From Enoplolaimus lenunculus (lineage: Eukaryota > Nematoda > Enoplea > Enoplida > Thoracostomopsidae): a DNA stretch of 64,000 nucleotides. Positions 1 through 11,206 of this stretch are shown piece after piece. The DNA lies in contig JASANG010003821.1 in assembly GCA_030248215.1 (NCBI GenBank), positions 124,001 to 188,000 on the forward strand. Reading direction: 5' to 3'. Under the pieces are notes generated by a model. The model saw only the letters and a program-made list of their open reading frames with translations. It searched no databases and was not told the DNA's origin. The translations under genes and the position numbers were made by a program. The stretch's first letter is position 1. Every line of letters begins with the position of its first letter.

Positions 1-186
1 AATTGCAACACGTATATATAGTACTAAATCACCACAAGACGTGAGAGCCCCCTCGGGCTCGAGCGTCAAGCTCCTATAGCTGAGTGGTGATGGTATACGC
101 CTCCCACTCAGGGCACTGGAGTTTGATTCCTAGCATAAAAGTAGGTCTCAGGGGAAATAGAAAATATTCATGTGAGAAAGGGTTAA
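1..186 (+). mobile_element. Family D element (piggyBac-like MITE with tRNA-like core), left-truncated by window edge
   Basis: The right end reads ATGTGAGAAAGGGTTAA, the reverse of the TTAACCCTTTCTCACAT ends seen at 22.1, 31.6 and 59.5 kb. The middle contains a Pol III box A-like TAGCTGAGTGG (about 77-87) and a decayed box B. The TTAA at 183-186 would be the target-site copy. The left end lies outside the window. Confidence 0.75.
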
Positions 187-271
187 ACTACCCATTGGCC
201 TTTCTTCAGGCAAGTAAGCAGTTGCCTATGCTTTGGCCTAATTCGGATACCCTGACTTATATAAACATAAA

Positions 272-450
272 GGCCAATGTTAACTTTAAGGGGTGTAACA
301 GTAGATTAAGCGTGCTCCTAATCCTAAGCCTAAGCGTTGCAAAAATGTGTTCATAAGGCTAAGCCTAAGCAAAAAATGTAATCTAGAATGTCAGCCTACT
401 ATTTTATAGACCCAACAAATACCTGAACGCCCCTTAAAGTAACATGGGCC
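272..450 (+). mobile_element. Family A MITE with TTAGGC-type core
   Basis: It starts GGCCAATGTTAACTTTAAGG and ends with the inverted counterpart CCTTAAAGTAACATGGGCC. Between the ends lie CCTAAGCCTAAGC hexamers, i.e. the nematode telomere repeat read on the other strand, followed by a conserved AAAAAATGTAATCTAGAAT block that all family A copies share. Confidence 0.85.
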
Positions 451-521
451 AACATAAAAGTAAGCTTAAACCTGTTTCATTATTCTCAACTGTGCGTTGC
501 AGCTATCGCCGCCAACCGATA

Positions 522-673
522 GGGCCAATGTTAATTTTGGGTACGTAATATTAGCCTAAGCCTAATCGTATGCTTAACCTTAAAATGAAACCTTAGCGTT
601 AAGACTAGGATAAGGTCTATCTCTACACTTTTTTTGCAGTCCACAAAAAACCGGACGCCCCTGATTATGGGCC
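522..673 (+). mobile_element. Family A/B MITE, decayed
   Basis: It starts GGCCAATGTTAATTTTGGG and ends CCCCTGATTATGGGCC, with degenerate CCTAAGCCTAA hexamers inside. It is older than the copy at 272 because the internal array is largely eroded, and its right end looks more like family B (ACGCCCCTGAT). Confidence 0.6.
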
Positions 674-1197
674 AACATACGCATCTGATTGGTCTTAAGC
701 CTAGACGAGCCTACTCTATTGCTACTGCGCTGGAACCCCGAAAAATAGCATGCACCGGACGTATCCGAACCAGAGATGGAAGTAGGGCGTGGGCGCCCGC
801 TTGAACCACAGAAAATATGGAAATCAACATATGAATCGCTGAAATGATCTTATATATTTCGTTATATAACTGCTATTTTTATGGGGCCCGATGGACAGTG
901 CCAGAACAGGTTAGGGTAGCCTATCAACTTTCCGGGGCAGGGGTTCCTGGCGATGATCAAAATACTTTACGTATTTTTTGTTTGAAATCTTGTTAGGGTG
1001 GTGGTCCTCTCTTTGAGGGTGGGGCACTCAAATGGGGGTCATAGGGGTGGCTGTTCCGGCTCTACTCCATATGGCAGTTTGACAAAATCCCTCGACACCG
1101 TTCGAATATTTTTTGTACTTTAATTTCAGCAAACCCTACCAGCTCACCGGACACACACTACAAATCGAACCCAAGCAGTGGACCGAGTCATTCAAAA

Positions 1198-2986
1198 ATG
1201 TCGCTACAATCGGCCGTCGTCGACATTCAAGACTTGATTGAAAATTACGCATGGGAACAATTTCTTGATTTACAAGCAGCGTCAAAGAAAAACGAATACC
1301 GAGGACTCGAACGAGACGATGTGGCTTTTGAAGTGAACATGAAAAAATTGCTCATTGTTCACGAAGATCCGGAGTATTCTAATTTTCACCCGACGTCTTC
1401 TAAACCTTGGTCGTTGTTCAAAACTGTCTTCACCAATAATACAGATCGAAATCAAGAGTATTCGTTTAAAACTGAACGAACTACAGAGTCAACGTGTACT
1501 GTGATCAAGGAGCAAGGATATTCATTTGGAATGGAAGCTGAACTTAGGTAAGAATCGGGGCTTGTTTCGTGTGTTTAATGTGTCATCGACATTATACTGT
1601 CTACGTCTACGCTACTGTAAAAAATTGTACCCACATGCGAGTCTCTAATAAGTTCTTTAATTGCAGTGTTTATAAATTATATATCCAAAAATTACAGACA
1701 CCCTGTGTACACCCACATGGCAACAGAGAGTCCCTATGATCGGCATATTATCGCACATACAGATGTCACTTTTTCAATAGGTTATAGAGAAGACAGCTGT
1801 TTTGTCCTGAGTCTGTCACAAGGGAATCCGCTTATCGCGTAATACAAAGTCAGTCCGAAGGAAACCGTATTATCAGGCATTGTGTCCAAACAGTGTCCAT
1901 ATTGTACCTACTCCCTCCGAAGGGACTACCTTTATAACAGACTAGCTATGTATGCCCTGTGCAAAGTCCAAATATCGTAAAAACAGTATTGTTTTGTACC
2001 ACCAATACAAACAAATGGGTGGACTATTTGTTACAGTAACGTAGACAGTATAACGTGCATAATCCATTAGTAGTAGCTTGAGGAGGGGGCAAAGAGACCA
2101 CGCCCTCCTAATAATTTTAAGAAAGTAGCCCACGGCGGCACATAGAGACCGCGCGGGGAAAATATACAGGATGCAAATGGAGATGAAATTCAACAGTTTT
2201 TATTAAGCGGGTATGGATTTGCACTGCAAGTGGGAAACAGTCAAAAATACTGCTACTTTAGGTTAAAGGTAATTGTTTGGGACAGAATCCAAAGTCAACT
2301 GCTTGTTTCATATCAGACGAGCAACTCGATGGAGTCAAAGAGCCAAATGTCTGTCTTAAATAGATTTAAAAAAGTGGAATTCGTGTCATTTATGTAGAAA
2401 TGTCCGTTCCAGTAGAAATACAGTAATCGACTGTATAAAAACCAAAATTTCCGACTCAAAATTGAAATTTAAAAAATTGAAAAAAAATAATTTACACTTC
2501 AGCTTAAAAACGCCGTGTGAAATCGTCGAAGCGAACGCTGGATTCCGACACGAAATCAGCTTCAACAAAGCCTACGAAAATACCGTATCTGAAATGTTGA
2601 GCTGGGGTGTCGACTCGAATATAGTCGTCCCAGCGCGTTACACTACAGTCGCTGAGCTGGTCGTTGAAGAAGTTCAGTATTCTGGCAACTTTTGCCTCAC
2701 GACTTATTTATCTGGTCGGGTAGTTGTGAGCCTCATTCGACGCAAAGACTCGGCGCTCGTCTTACCGATCTCTGTTGGAATTGTTGAAGTATTTCGTGAA
2801 GCGATTTCAAACGCAGGCAAAGGCAACGCTGCGCTCAAATCGCTCGCGACCATTGAAGGCAACAACCGAATTGTGCGTTTGACTACAAAAGGCTCGTGCA
2901 ACTTTAAATTTGCGAGTAAACAAAAAGTCGACGTCACTGAAGAACCGATTCGGTCGCATTATCGTTCGAAGGCGCTACAAGATTGA
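1198..2986 (+). CDS. Aerolysin-like (ETX/MTX2-type) beta-pore-forming protein, two exons
   Basis: Exons 1198-1547 and 2503-2986 join in phase 2 across a GTAAGA...TTCAG intron to give 277 residues ending at TGA. Exon 1 carries the family hallmark, an asparagine-threonine-rich NNTD turn followed by Thr/Ser-rich strands, around residues 80-110. Exon 2 continues alternating beta-strand sequence, with the typical conserved region in which a SG motif precedes the last long strand. Known members oligomerise on membranes and insert a beta-barrel. No signal peptide is visible at this Met. The reading frame stays open upstream from a good acceptor at 1129 to the ATG, so either the ATG follows a trans-splice/5'UTR acceptor or a further upstream exon exists. 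The family is assigned from pattern recognition; cellular target is unknown. A horizontal origin is possible because such genes are patchily distributed in animals. Confidence 0.78.
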
Positions 2987-3439
2987 ACCAATCCGAAAAA
3001 GTGTATCCATTTGTACCTCAAGCACTTTTACCAAAAGACTATGTTTTGCTTACCAGTGAATGCCAACACATGTCCAAAGATGATCACTTGATTTCAGTCG
3101 TCGGCTGTTATGAATCTTAATGTTTGGTGTGAAAAATTTTACGTAAAAACATTAAATTTATCGTTCGACGAAAAAACGTAAATCAATAATGTCTCTCAAT
3201 AATTATAGCTACATCATCACCAAAAGCTGTCAAGGTAAGTTCAAATTGATGCTTAAAGTTTGTTTTAATCTTTTAGTTGAAAAGCCCTCGGTCAATGTTA
3301 CTTTATAGGACCGTAAGTGTAGATTTAGCATATTTGTAAGCGTAATCGTTCAAAAAATGTAAATCTAGAAGCAAAAATTATATGTTTAAAATCTAGGCTT
3401 TTTTGCAGTCCAAACAGGAGCACCCTAATGGGCTTTTAC

Positions 3440-3895
3440 CAGGGTGCAGCCGGAGGTGAAAAATACCGGAGCCGGAGGACAACGAAACTTGCCGGAGCCG
3501 GAGGTGAGGCGAAATTGTAGGTAGTAAAAAATGTTGGTTAATTAGTTAATTTTAACGATGCAATATGTTGTTAAGTTGTTTGGTTTTACGCTATTTTTCT
3601 GCGAAATTTCGGAAGTTCTTTCCTGAAAATTGTGACGAAAGTAAAACGAAACGCGTTAAATAGGATAAGCGGCCCATGTATAGAACATGAGCGGATCGTT
3701 TTCCGACGGGGCTGTAATAGAGTCAGTTTAAACCTTTAGATTATTTTTTGCTTAGGGTTAGGCGTCGACTTAGTCTTAACAATATTCTCATCCTGACGCT
3801 TCAATACATGGCCCGGATAAATTTTGCAACCGAAAGTGCAGAAACCTCCGGCAAAAATTCTATCGAAGCCGGAGGCAGACCGCCGGTTGTACCCT
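3440..3895 (+). mobile_element. Family F hAT-like MITE (F1) with Cys-Gly-rich hexamer ends
   Basis: The ends are CAGGGTGCAGCCGGAGG and the inverted CCGGTTGTACCCTG. The flanks are GCTTTTAC on the left and the same word with one extra T on the right, i.e. an 8-bp target duplication that has drifted by one base. CAGGG-type ends plus 8-bp duplications are the hAT superfamily pattern. The centre is split by an inserted element at 3671-3813. Confidence 0.8.
3671..3813 (+). mobile_element. Family B MITE nested inside F1
   Basis: It starts GGCCCATGTATAGAACATGA and ends in TACATGGCCC; the centre has the TTTTTTGCTTAGGGTTAGGC block typical of family B. Because it lies wholly within F1 it inserted later. 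Confidence 0.75.
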
Positions 3896-5589
3896 GGCTT
3901 TTACCACAAGTACAAGCCGAACGCAGCGACCATTTCTGCAAAACTATTGAAGAGTTCAGTACTGAAATTGATGGTACTACCAGAAATTTTCCCACATGTC
4001 GATTTTCAGCAAAGCTGGACGACAGTTCAATTTATTACAAATTCTAGTTTAAGCCGGCTTTTCATAATCTTGAACCTGAAAATTATCCGGGTACTGTGAA
4101 GAGTTAGGGCAGCATTATACTTATCCTACTTCGCTGGACGGCATTAAAAGTATAGCACCACACGTAATCTCTGAAACACCTGGATCGAACCGCTCCTCAA
4201 ATCCACAACAAGGCATAAAATTTACTTTTCAAATATGCTGATAAAGAAAACTAAACACAACTGCACTAAAACATTTCATATTTGATACTCAACACTAACT
4301 GCTTTATCAAGCTGTAATCATAGCAGGCCTCATTTCACAATTTAGAAGCACTAAAATTGAAGCATAAGCTTACTCCATCCATAGATCCATAGTAGTCTCC
4401 CCAATAAACGTTCCGCCCTTGATCTATACATGGGGCATACATATATGCCTAGTCCGAAAAACTTAGCTGAGTTGCTCGCACTTCTACAACAAAAATACAC
4501 CAGTTTAAAAATGAATTTTTCCAAAACTGTACCTTAATCAGATGCTAAGACCAAAATTGTTTTTTGACCGTAACCTTAGACTGTGCATTTACATAAACCT
4601 TGCTGTAAAAACAAATGTCAACCCTAAACCTACACAAAAAATAGTCTGAAATTAAGCCTACTCTATTGCAGTCGTGCAAAAAACGGTACGGCCCTAAATG
4701 AGCCGATGTAAAGATACGCAACGCACATATTGATATTCATTTCACATCATGCGCAGAAACGAGATTACAAAGCAACATAAATGTTTCACAACGATGCCGT
4801 CCATTTATTTTCAACAACAAATTGACCTGCAAAAGCATTCAGCTTCAGTATTTTATCAAATGTTGACAGGCGTGTATTGTTGTGGAACAGTGCAAACGAC
4901 AAAGTGAAAAAATAGGCAACTACACAGCATAAAAAGCAGTTTATCGAGAAATAATGCTAATCACAGCTGAAAAAGATCAAAACGTCAGTAGTTGATAATG
5001 ATTACTACATATCGATAAATTACAATACCCACCAAGGCCGCAACTGGGGGTGAGGTTTCAAATGTAAAACCACTCGTCCTTAGGATTTTTTGTTTAAGGA
5101 TTTTAAACAAGGTATCAGTTTGCAACACAAAAAGCGCCCTTCAAAACTTTTATAGAACGTAAACCCCTAATCTTTTCCAAAATTCTAGCTACGACCATGA
5201 TACCCATTACGTATTTACAATATACTACCACTTAAGTTTTTATTCATTTTCAATTACATACTATTGTCTTTCTAACTCAATTACAATAATTGAACATTTT
5301 ACTACAAGACTCTAAAAATCGGTTTAAGACGACTCGAAATGAGAATAGAAGTATGGGAGCTTATATATTGGATCTCGAAATTAAGACAGACGTTTTAGGT
5401 TAAACGAAAATAGATTGATCTAATCAATACTTCCGTTTAACCGTGCGTTTTCAAACATGTACGAAAGGCAACCTCTACTTAAGTAGTCGCGCAACGCAGA
5501 TACCGCAACTACATCATATATACATTCTTTTTCAAACTAATTGGATCCTAGACCATTAAACCAGCCAGTGCATAACCCATCTATTTTAA

Positions 5590-8048
5590 TTACACACCCT
5601 GATGTGTCATAGTTTCCGCTCGAGCAAAATGTGTCCCAGTTACTTCGTCTTCGCCAGCTTTTACTTTTATTATGGACGTCTTTTCCGTCTGTTTTCCAAC
5701 GGTTTTTACTTCGGAATGTTCACTCTTATTATTCAAGCTCGATCGTTTGTTTACTTCATAAGTTGAATCTACTTTCGCACATTCATCTGTCTTACATTTC
5801 GCGTCTCCAGCTCCTTGCTGTCTGATTTGTCCACTTGTCGATGCCACAATCTCTTCTTTGATTTTAAGCGAACCCGAAGCTATGGCATGCTCAAGGCTAG
5901 GTTGGCGAGGTGCGCTACGGTGAGCTTCAGGATCCGCATCAGGCAACTCTTCTTCGTCACCAGCTGCATCTAGTGTGCCGTTCTCACGCAAAAAGGCACT
6001 CCAAGACGGTCGTTCAGCTGATTTCTTTAGTTTCAAAACGAAAAAACTACCGTTGCGCGTTTCTTTCACCTAAACTTTTATTTCTAAATTCAAAATTCAC
6101 TAAAGACAAGCAAAACATCTCGTGCAACTCATTACTTAAATGTACCCAAAAAGGGAGTATGAGTCCTTGCCTTCAGCCAAAACTTTACCAATGAACAGAT
6201 AATTTACCAACCTAAACTAACAGTTAAATTTGGAATCTAACCACATCTTTGTCCTTCAAAACGAAAGCAAATCCTGATATATACTTGTCATATTCTGGAC
6301 TCATCAGGCAATCACAAACTTTGAGTGTCATATTTCTAAAATAGGCATGACTCCAGACCATGACTTTGATTACGCACAGTCGCAGTCTACATAAAACATT
6401 TCGCTAAACCCTGAAGCTAAGGTTATGCAGGAAAACCTACGTCATATCTACTTGAATCAACTACAATTGTACACGGTAGCTCGCGAATGTGAATACGAAA
6501 TGTTTCGCTGACAAACTCCAAGTCTTGAATATTTCCAGGATCGCGCTCAGCTTGTTTCTTTGCGCCGATTTCTGATCGAGGCACCTTGACGCGTAAAACA
6601 AATTTAAGTGTTCTGAAATTAATAAGTGATATATACCCAGGAGTACGTTTGATTACGGTATGCTTACTAAATCGATATCAAACGTGAACAGTGCATAATA
6701 GCAGATGGTTTAGCTAGATAAACTCTTGCACGCAGAGAGTAAGTAGCCGTTAAAATTACCGAACTGCAATCTCATTTCGAAATAATAATCCAGATACAGT
6801 TTCAGTTTTCAAGCAATGTAAGTACGTGTTTATCCTTATTTTCACACAGAAAAATTTACATATTACGTACACAGAAACAATATAACTTGTATTTTCAGAT
6901 ACAAACAACGCTCATCAACAAGTGCGCTACATACACTCTAACTATATTGGTTTCCTTTCTACAACAACTTCGACAGATACCAACCTGGGTGTAATGATCC
7001 ATTCTAAAAATGTTCCATTTTTCATTAATATTTCCGGATGTGACGCTTTTGAAAATCGACACCAACCACGCGAGAAAAAACCTTTCGGTTTCAAGCCACG
7101 AATTTTGAAATACAAATCTACTTCATCTCGATGTTCATTTGGTATCGCGACTAAAATTTTTAACGCGGTCAACAACAGCCAACATACGAAAAGTATGGCA
7201 GTTTTGGTTCCCTCAAAGCAGTAGAGCCTGTTAGTCTAGGTAGGAACCGGGACTTCAGACGTTTCTACTCAGCAGCTGGTTCCAACAGACAACTTGCTGC
7301 ATGCCAGCATACGCTGTTACCACTGCGCCACTTAGCCCGCCTGCCCAACGGTTTCTACCGTTGACTGTATGTCGACAGTATGCTGCCGGCGTTCAATGTG
7401 TATTGCAGATATACATTGCATATGCGCCAGGGCAAGCATGTCTCACATGTTTATATGCCCAATTTTCATCAAGGTCGTCCCTTGACCGTCCTTCCTATTT
7501 TCTACCGGATACCGTGTTCATAGCGCAGCAATTTACCATTGCGCTCACGGCGTAGCCCCCATGTCAGTCTAGGTAGGAACTGGGACTTGGGACTTTATAC
7601 CGTTCTACTAAGCAGTTGGAAAAGAGGGTTAGGGGTGGTTTCGAACAGGCGACCTACTGCGAGTCAGACATACGCTGTTACCACTGCGCCACTTAGCCCA
7701 CCTCTCAAGCGGTTTCTATCCTCGGCTATATGTCGACCGTATGCTGCACGCAAGCATACTGCACAATGTGCATTGCCGATATATTGCATATGCACCAGGA
7801 CAAGCATGTCTCACATGCTTATAGAGCCTATCACAACTCAGTGTACTGGTTTTTAAACCAAGAAACTTGGTTGTGGAAGCCTTTCACACAGTGCGAGCTA
7901 CCACAAAATGGTGATCGATGTTAGGCAAGCTGGGAATTCGGATCGAAATTAGTTAACACATGAGAAATTCACAACTGTCATATTAATATAAGAATTTACC
8001 TGACGGCGTGCTAAAAATAGCAGGATCACTTCCAGCATCTTCATCCAT
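5590..8048 (-). CDS. Unrecognised four-exon protein, possible CS/HSP20-like domain and long disordered tail
   Basis: Exons on the minus strand are 8048-8000, 7150-6985, 6612-6441 and 6069-5590; phases 1, 0 and 0 join cleanly (CAG|GTAAAT, CCCAG|GTTGGT, GAC|GTAGGT donors; TTTTAG, TTTCAG and TTTAG acceptors), giving 288 residues from the ATG at 8048. The acidic open frame continues upstream of that ATG to about 8110, so the true start may be earlier. Residues about 17-125 look like a compact beta-rich region; the segment ending in FFVLKLKKSAERPSWSAFL resembles the last strands of a CS domain, with its terminal Trp. The last 130 residues are Lys/Glu/Ser-rich and probably disordered. I do not recognise the protein. 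Two SINE-like copies sit in its first intron. Confidence 0.6.
7228..7855 (-). mobile_element. Two tandem tRNA-derived SINE-like copies (family J)
   Basis: Copies at about 7228-7545 and 7561-7855 share GTTAGTCTAGGTAGGAAC-type starts, the segment ACGCTGTTACCACTGCGCCA and a TATGTCGACAGTATGCTGC region. Read on the minus strand they contain TGGCGCAGTGG (box A) and, in the second copy, GTTCGAAACC (box B). They lie in intron 1 of the 5.6-8.0 kb gene. The tandem arrangement could be two insertions or a duplication. Confidence 0.7.
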
Positions 8049-9234
8049 CTGAGCAATGGCGTCTACATCTACGTAATCAGCCTCTTCTTTCACCAAGTGT
8101 TTGAATAGTGACAAAATTCATTTAGAAACCTAAATATGAATAAGTTTAAATAACATTCAGGCCAATATTATACATCAAATAGGGCGTTGTACTTGACATA
8201 TATGTGCAGAAAAATGCCAAAAAATAAACTGCGAATGTCTAAAAGGTTTGGACCTTGATTGGTGAAGGCTTAAGCGTTAGATATATCGTATACACGGCAA
8301 GATTGTAACCTATATTCAGTTTCAAAATGAAATACTACGGATTAAATCTTTAAAAAGTTTAAGAACACTTCAATTATCCAAATTTGGCTGACAAAAATCC
8401 TCTAAGTAATTCACTAGCTAAGTATGTTAAAAACATTAATAAATTTCTTATTAACAGCGATCGGACGAATCGATTTGCACAATAAAATTTTTTTACTGCA
8501 CTTGTGGTCGCATTTGAAATTTACAACAATACAAAAACCATTTACAATATATATGTTTGGGCGCAAATTGCGACGATTGTTCTAACGGCGAGTGCTCAAA
8601 TGATGACTGCCCACACGGTTTCGAAAATGGATATCCGTTTCTATTATGAAAATACCTGGGCTCTCCATAATGGAATGCAGAGAAGTGGTGCCCCTACACT
8701 GTCAAGTTCCCTGCTTTCGGTTTGCTTGTATGGCACAAGCTATAATACTTTCCTTAATAAATCTGAGGAAATCGTCCCCCCCCCTTTTAAATGCCCTCAG
8801 GATTTCACCCAGATTAAAAACAGGGGGAAGCCTAACTTAAAAATGGGAAGTGGGACGCCCGAATATCAACATCGGTCATTTTTTGACTGCATTAGTCATA
8901 GCAATGAAGCATGACTCACATGGTTATCATTACCAGGGTGTATATAAACCGTATATCCATTTCCGTTTCCGTTAAAAGTCAGTGTCCGTTTCCGTTATAG
9001 AAACACCGAAAATTATGTTATCTTTATGCTGAAAAATCAGTTATAAATCACGTATATATCTAGCATTTTTCATTATACAGGTACCTATGCTGCGATGGTT
9101 CAAAATGAAATAAACATTAAAAATTTATACGAAATTCATCCAAAAATCCTAAATTTTCGGGGCAACCGCAATTTTTTCTTCAATTCTACAAAAGCCAATG
9201 AGTCCATGTATGTCCCGATTGAACGCAGTCTTTC

Positions 9235-9560
9235 TCGCTCGGAATTTTGGGGAATTCGGATTTTGGGAAATTGAGATATTACCTGGAAGATTGTGATTTT
9301 CGGAAATTCGGATATTACCCTTGAAACTTGATTTTGGAAAGTTCGTATTTTACCCGAGAAATTGGGATTTTGGGCTCAACATTTGTTGCACGGGCTTCTG
9401 GGAAATTTTGGGAAACTGAGTGAGATGTTACTCGGGAAATAGGATTTTGGGAAATTCGAATATTACTCGAGAAATTGCGAGTTTGGGTGCAGCCTTATTC
9501 GATAGGGATTTGGGGAAATTTGGATTTTGGGAAATTTTAATATTACCCGGAAGGGATACT
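9235..9560 (+). repeat. Degenerate tandem tract of GGGAAATTCGGAT / GGGATTTTGGG units
   Basis: Words such as GGGAAATTCGGATATTACC and GAGAAATTGGGATTTTGGG recur about ten times at irregular spacing of roughly 30-40 bases. The array is old and poorly preserved. Confidence 0.65.
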
Positions 9561-9922
9561 ACCCAAAGCTGTAAATGCAGCCTAAAGGATTTTGTTCAAA
9601 CAATGAATGATGCTTTAGTGTTTGGGTTTGGTGGCAGAAACTCCGCTGATATAACGCGATGAAAAAATGTTTTTATATGCGCGAGTTTCTCTAGTGCGGA
9701 GATATACTTAACAAAGTGCCAATTAGGCTACGAACCTGGATCCCGTCTGCTTATGGACCCGTCAAGATTAGGGCCACATCTAAACCTACATCTGCACGTC
9801 AGCGTATTGGCTCAAGCCCAAACTAACGGACGTAAACCTATATAAACCTGAATAGCCCAAGCTTAAGACTAAGATGGAAAAGGAAGTTTCCATTATATGC
9901 CAGTGCTAAAGTGTTGATTACG

Positions 9923-10235
9923 TACTGTAGTGATCCGAATAATAGCGGGGGCTTGATATTTATTTGGCCTCTCCAGAGGGCACCCTTTGTAACTCGGTTA
10001 TGGACTGTTTATTTTTAACCCGCCCTCCGCCGCCTTTTGTTAGTTGGACCTATTAACACCCATCTGGATTATTTAATAAAATTTATGCGGGTAATGTACT
10101 TTCAAAACATACACTTTAAAGTTTCGAACTCGTCTTTAGTTAGTCTTGGAGTCATTTATGCGCTACAATTATAGGAATAATTGACATTTATGGACTCTTA
10201 TCAGGCTTTAGGTACTCTATCCGCTTACGGGTAAG
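9923..10235 (-). mobile_element. Family C element, truncated (C1)
   Basis: It begins TACTGTAGTGATCCGAATAA, followed by the TTTGGCCTCTCCAGAGGG block and CCGCCCTCCGCCGCC, as in the complete copy at 16414-16868 read from its other end. The far end is eroded near TCCGCTTACGGGTAAGG. Confidence 0.7.
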
Positions 10236-10393
10236 GATATAAAACCTCATATATATTAAAGAAAATTTTATTAACCGAAAGAACACTGAATGTTAATTCT
10301 ATTCAAGTTTGATGAAAGTGCTATTTTATTTTCTTGCCACCGAAATTTTATGAGGGAAATATATTCCCTGGGTTCATGCGCACTTATCCTCGG

Positions 10394-10590
10394 GACAACA
10401 AAGAACAGGGGTGGAACAGTATTATAAGCATATTCCTTAGCCTAAAGCCTTAGCCTAAGCGTAAGAATGAGCATATTCCTATTCCAAAGCCTAAGCCTAA
10501 GCGAAGCAAAAAATGAATCTAAAGCTTAAGCTTACTCTTAATATCTAGTCCCACAGAAAAACGTTCCGCCCCTGTATCTTGACATGGGCC
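10394..10590 (+). mobile_element. Family B MITE with TTAGGC-type core
   Basis: Left end GAACAGGGGTGGAACAGTAT, right end GTTCCGCCCCTG...GACATGGGCC, with CCTAAGCC hexamers and the AGTCTAAAGCTTAAGC-like block between. The extreme left TIR is worn. Confidence 0.75.
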
Positions 10591-10937
10591 TCCTCGTATG
10601 TACGCTTACGCTCATAAGTAGAGCTGGGCTTAGGCTTAGGTTTAGGAAAGGTCTTACTTTATGGTTAAGGCTTTGCCTAATCCTGAACCTATTATAAGGT
10701 GAGACTAAAGCCATAACCTTATATGGGGGTAATATGCTCAATAGCCTATTTACCCTCTATCTTCCTCTTTGTATATACGCACTAGTTTCCACCACGAGCG
10801 CAGCCAGGGAAACGAAAGGGTTACTTTATGAAAACTTTTAACAGGGTACATATATCTTGTGTAACTGAAAAAGTATTTAAACACTCCTTTCAAAAATACC
10901 GAAGACGGGGGTTTGACCCTAAGCCCCCCTAGTTACG

Positions 10938-11150
10938 CTGTAAATTCCAGTGAGTTGATTTTAACTCAGAATGAGTTGAATCACTCAGTCTGAATTAGGA
11001 CTATCAGAACTCAGAATTTTGAGTTGATTCAATTCATTCCGAGTTAATTAGAAGCAACTCACCCGGAGTCAACTCAACTCACAGTGAGAATTAAGTCAAC
11101 TCAGAGTGAGTTACAGTTTACTGTTATTAACTCAGAAATAATTAACTTTC
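10938..11150 (+). repeat. Family H inverted-repeat arm, left (downstream of ttl exon 2)
   Basis: It begins CTGTAAATTCCAGTGAGTTG and carries many ACTCAGAATGAGTTGA words. It is the near-exact inverse of 11590-11800. The two arms face each other around the second exon of the transthyretin-like gene. Confidence 0.85.
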
Positions 11151-11206
11151 CATCTGAAATGGTTTTGGAATTTACAGTGACGTGTTTGGTATCCAGCGCA
11201 CAATCA

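Larger units (their letters stand above)
187..1129. other. Gene-free upstream region with two TTAGGC MITEs
   Basis: No coding signal is seen. Elements A1 (272-450) and A2 (522-673) occupy much of it. The rest to 1129 is unremarkable and ends in a good splice acceptor, TTTAATTTCAG at 1119-1129, just before the pore-forming protein gene; any promoter of that gene should lie here or further upstream. Confidence 0.6.
2987..5589. other. Gene-free stretch with nested MITEs
   Basis: It holds the hAT-like F1 element (3440-3895) with a TTAGGC MITE nested in it (3671-3813), and a decayed family A/B pair around 4400-4720. A tiny acceptor/donor-bounded segment at 3209-3234 (…TATAG | 26 bases | GTAAGT) is seen but has no recognised coding role. 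Nothing is recognised between about 4730 and 5589. Confidence 0.55.
8100..10937. other. Gene-free region with decayed repeats
   Basis: No gene is recognised. Contents: a decayed family F fragment beginning CAGGGTGTATATAAACCG at about 8934 with TTTCCGTTTCCGTT repeats; a degenerate GGGAAATT/GGATTTT tandem tract (9235-9560); family C element C1 (9923-10235); and a family B MITE (10394-10590). An open frame at 8504-8914 has no family resemblance and was not called. Confidence 0.55.
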
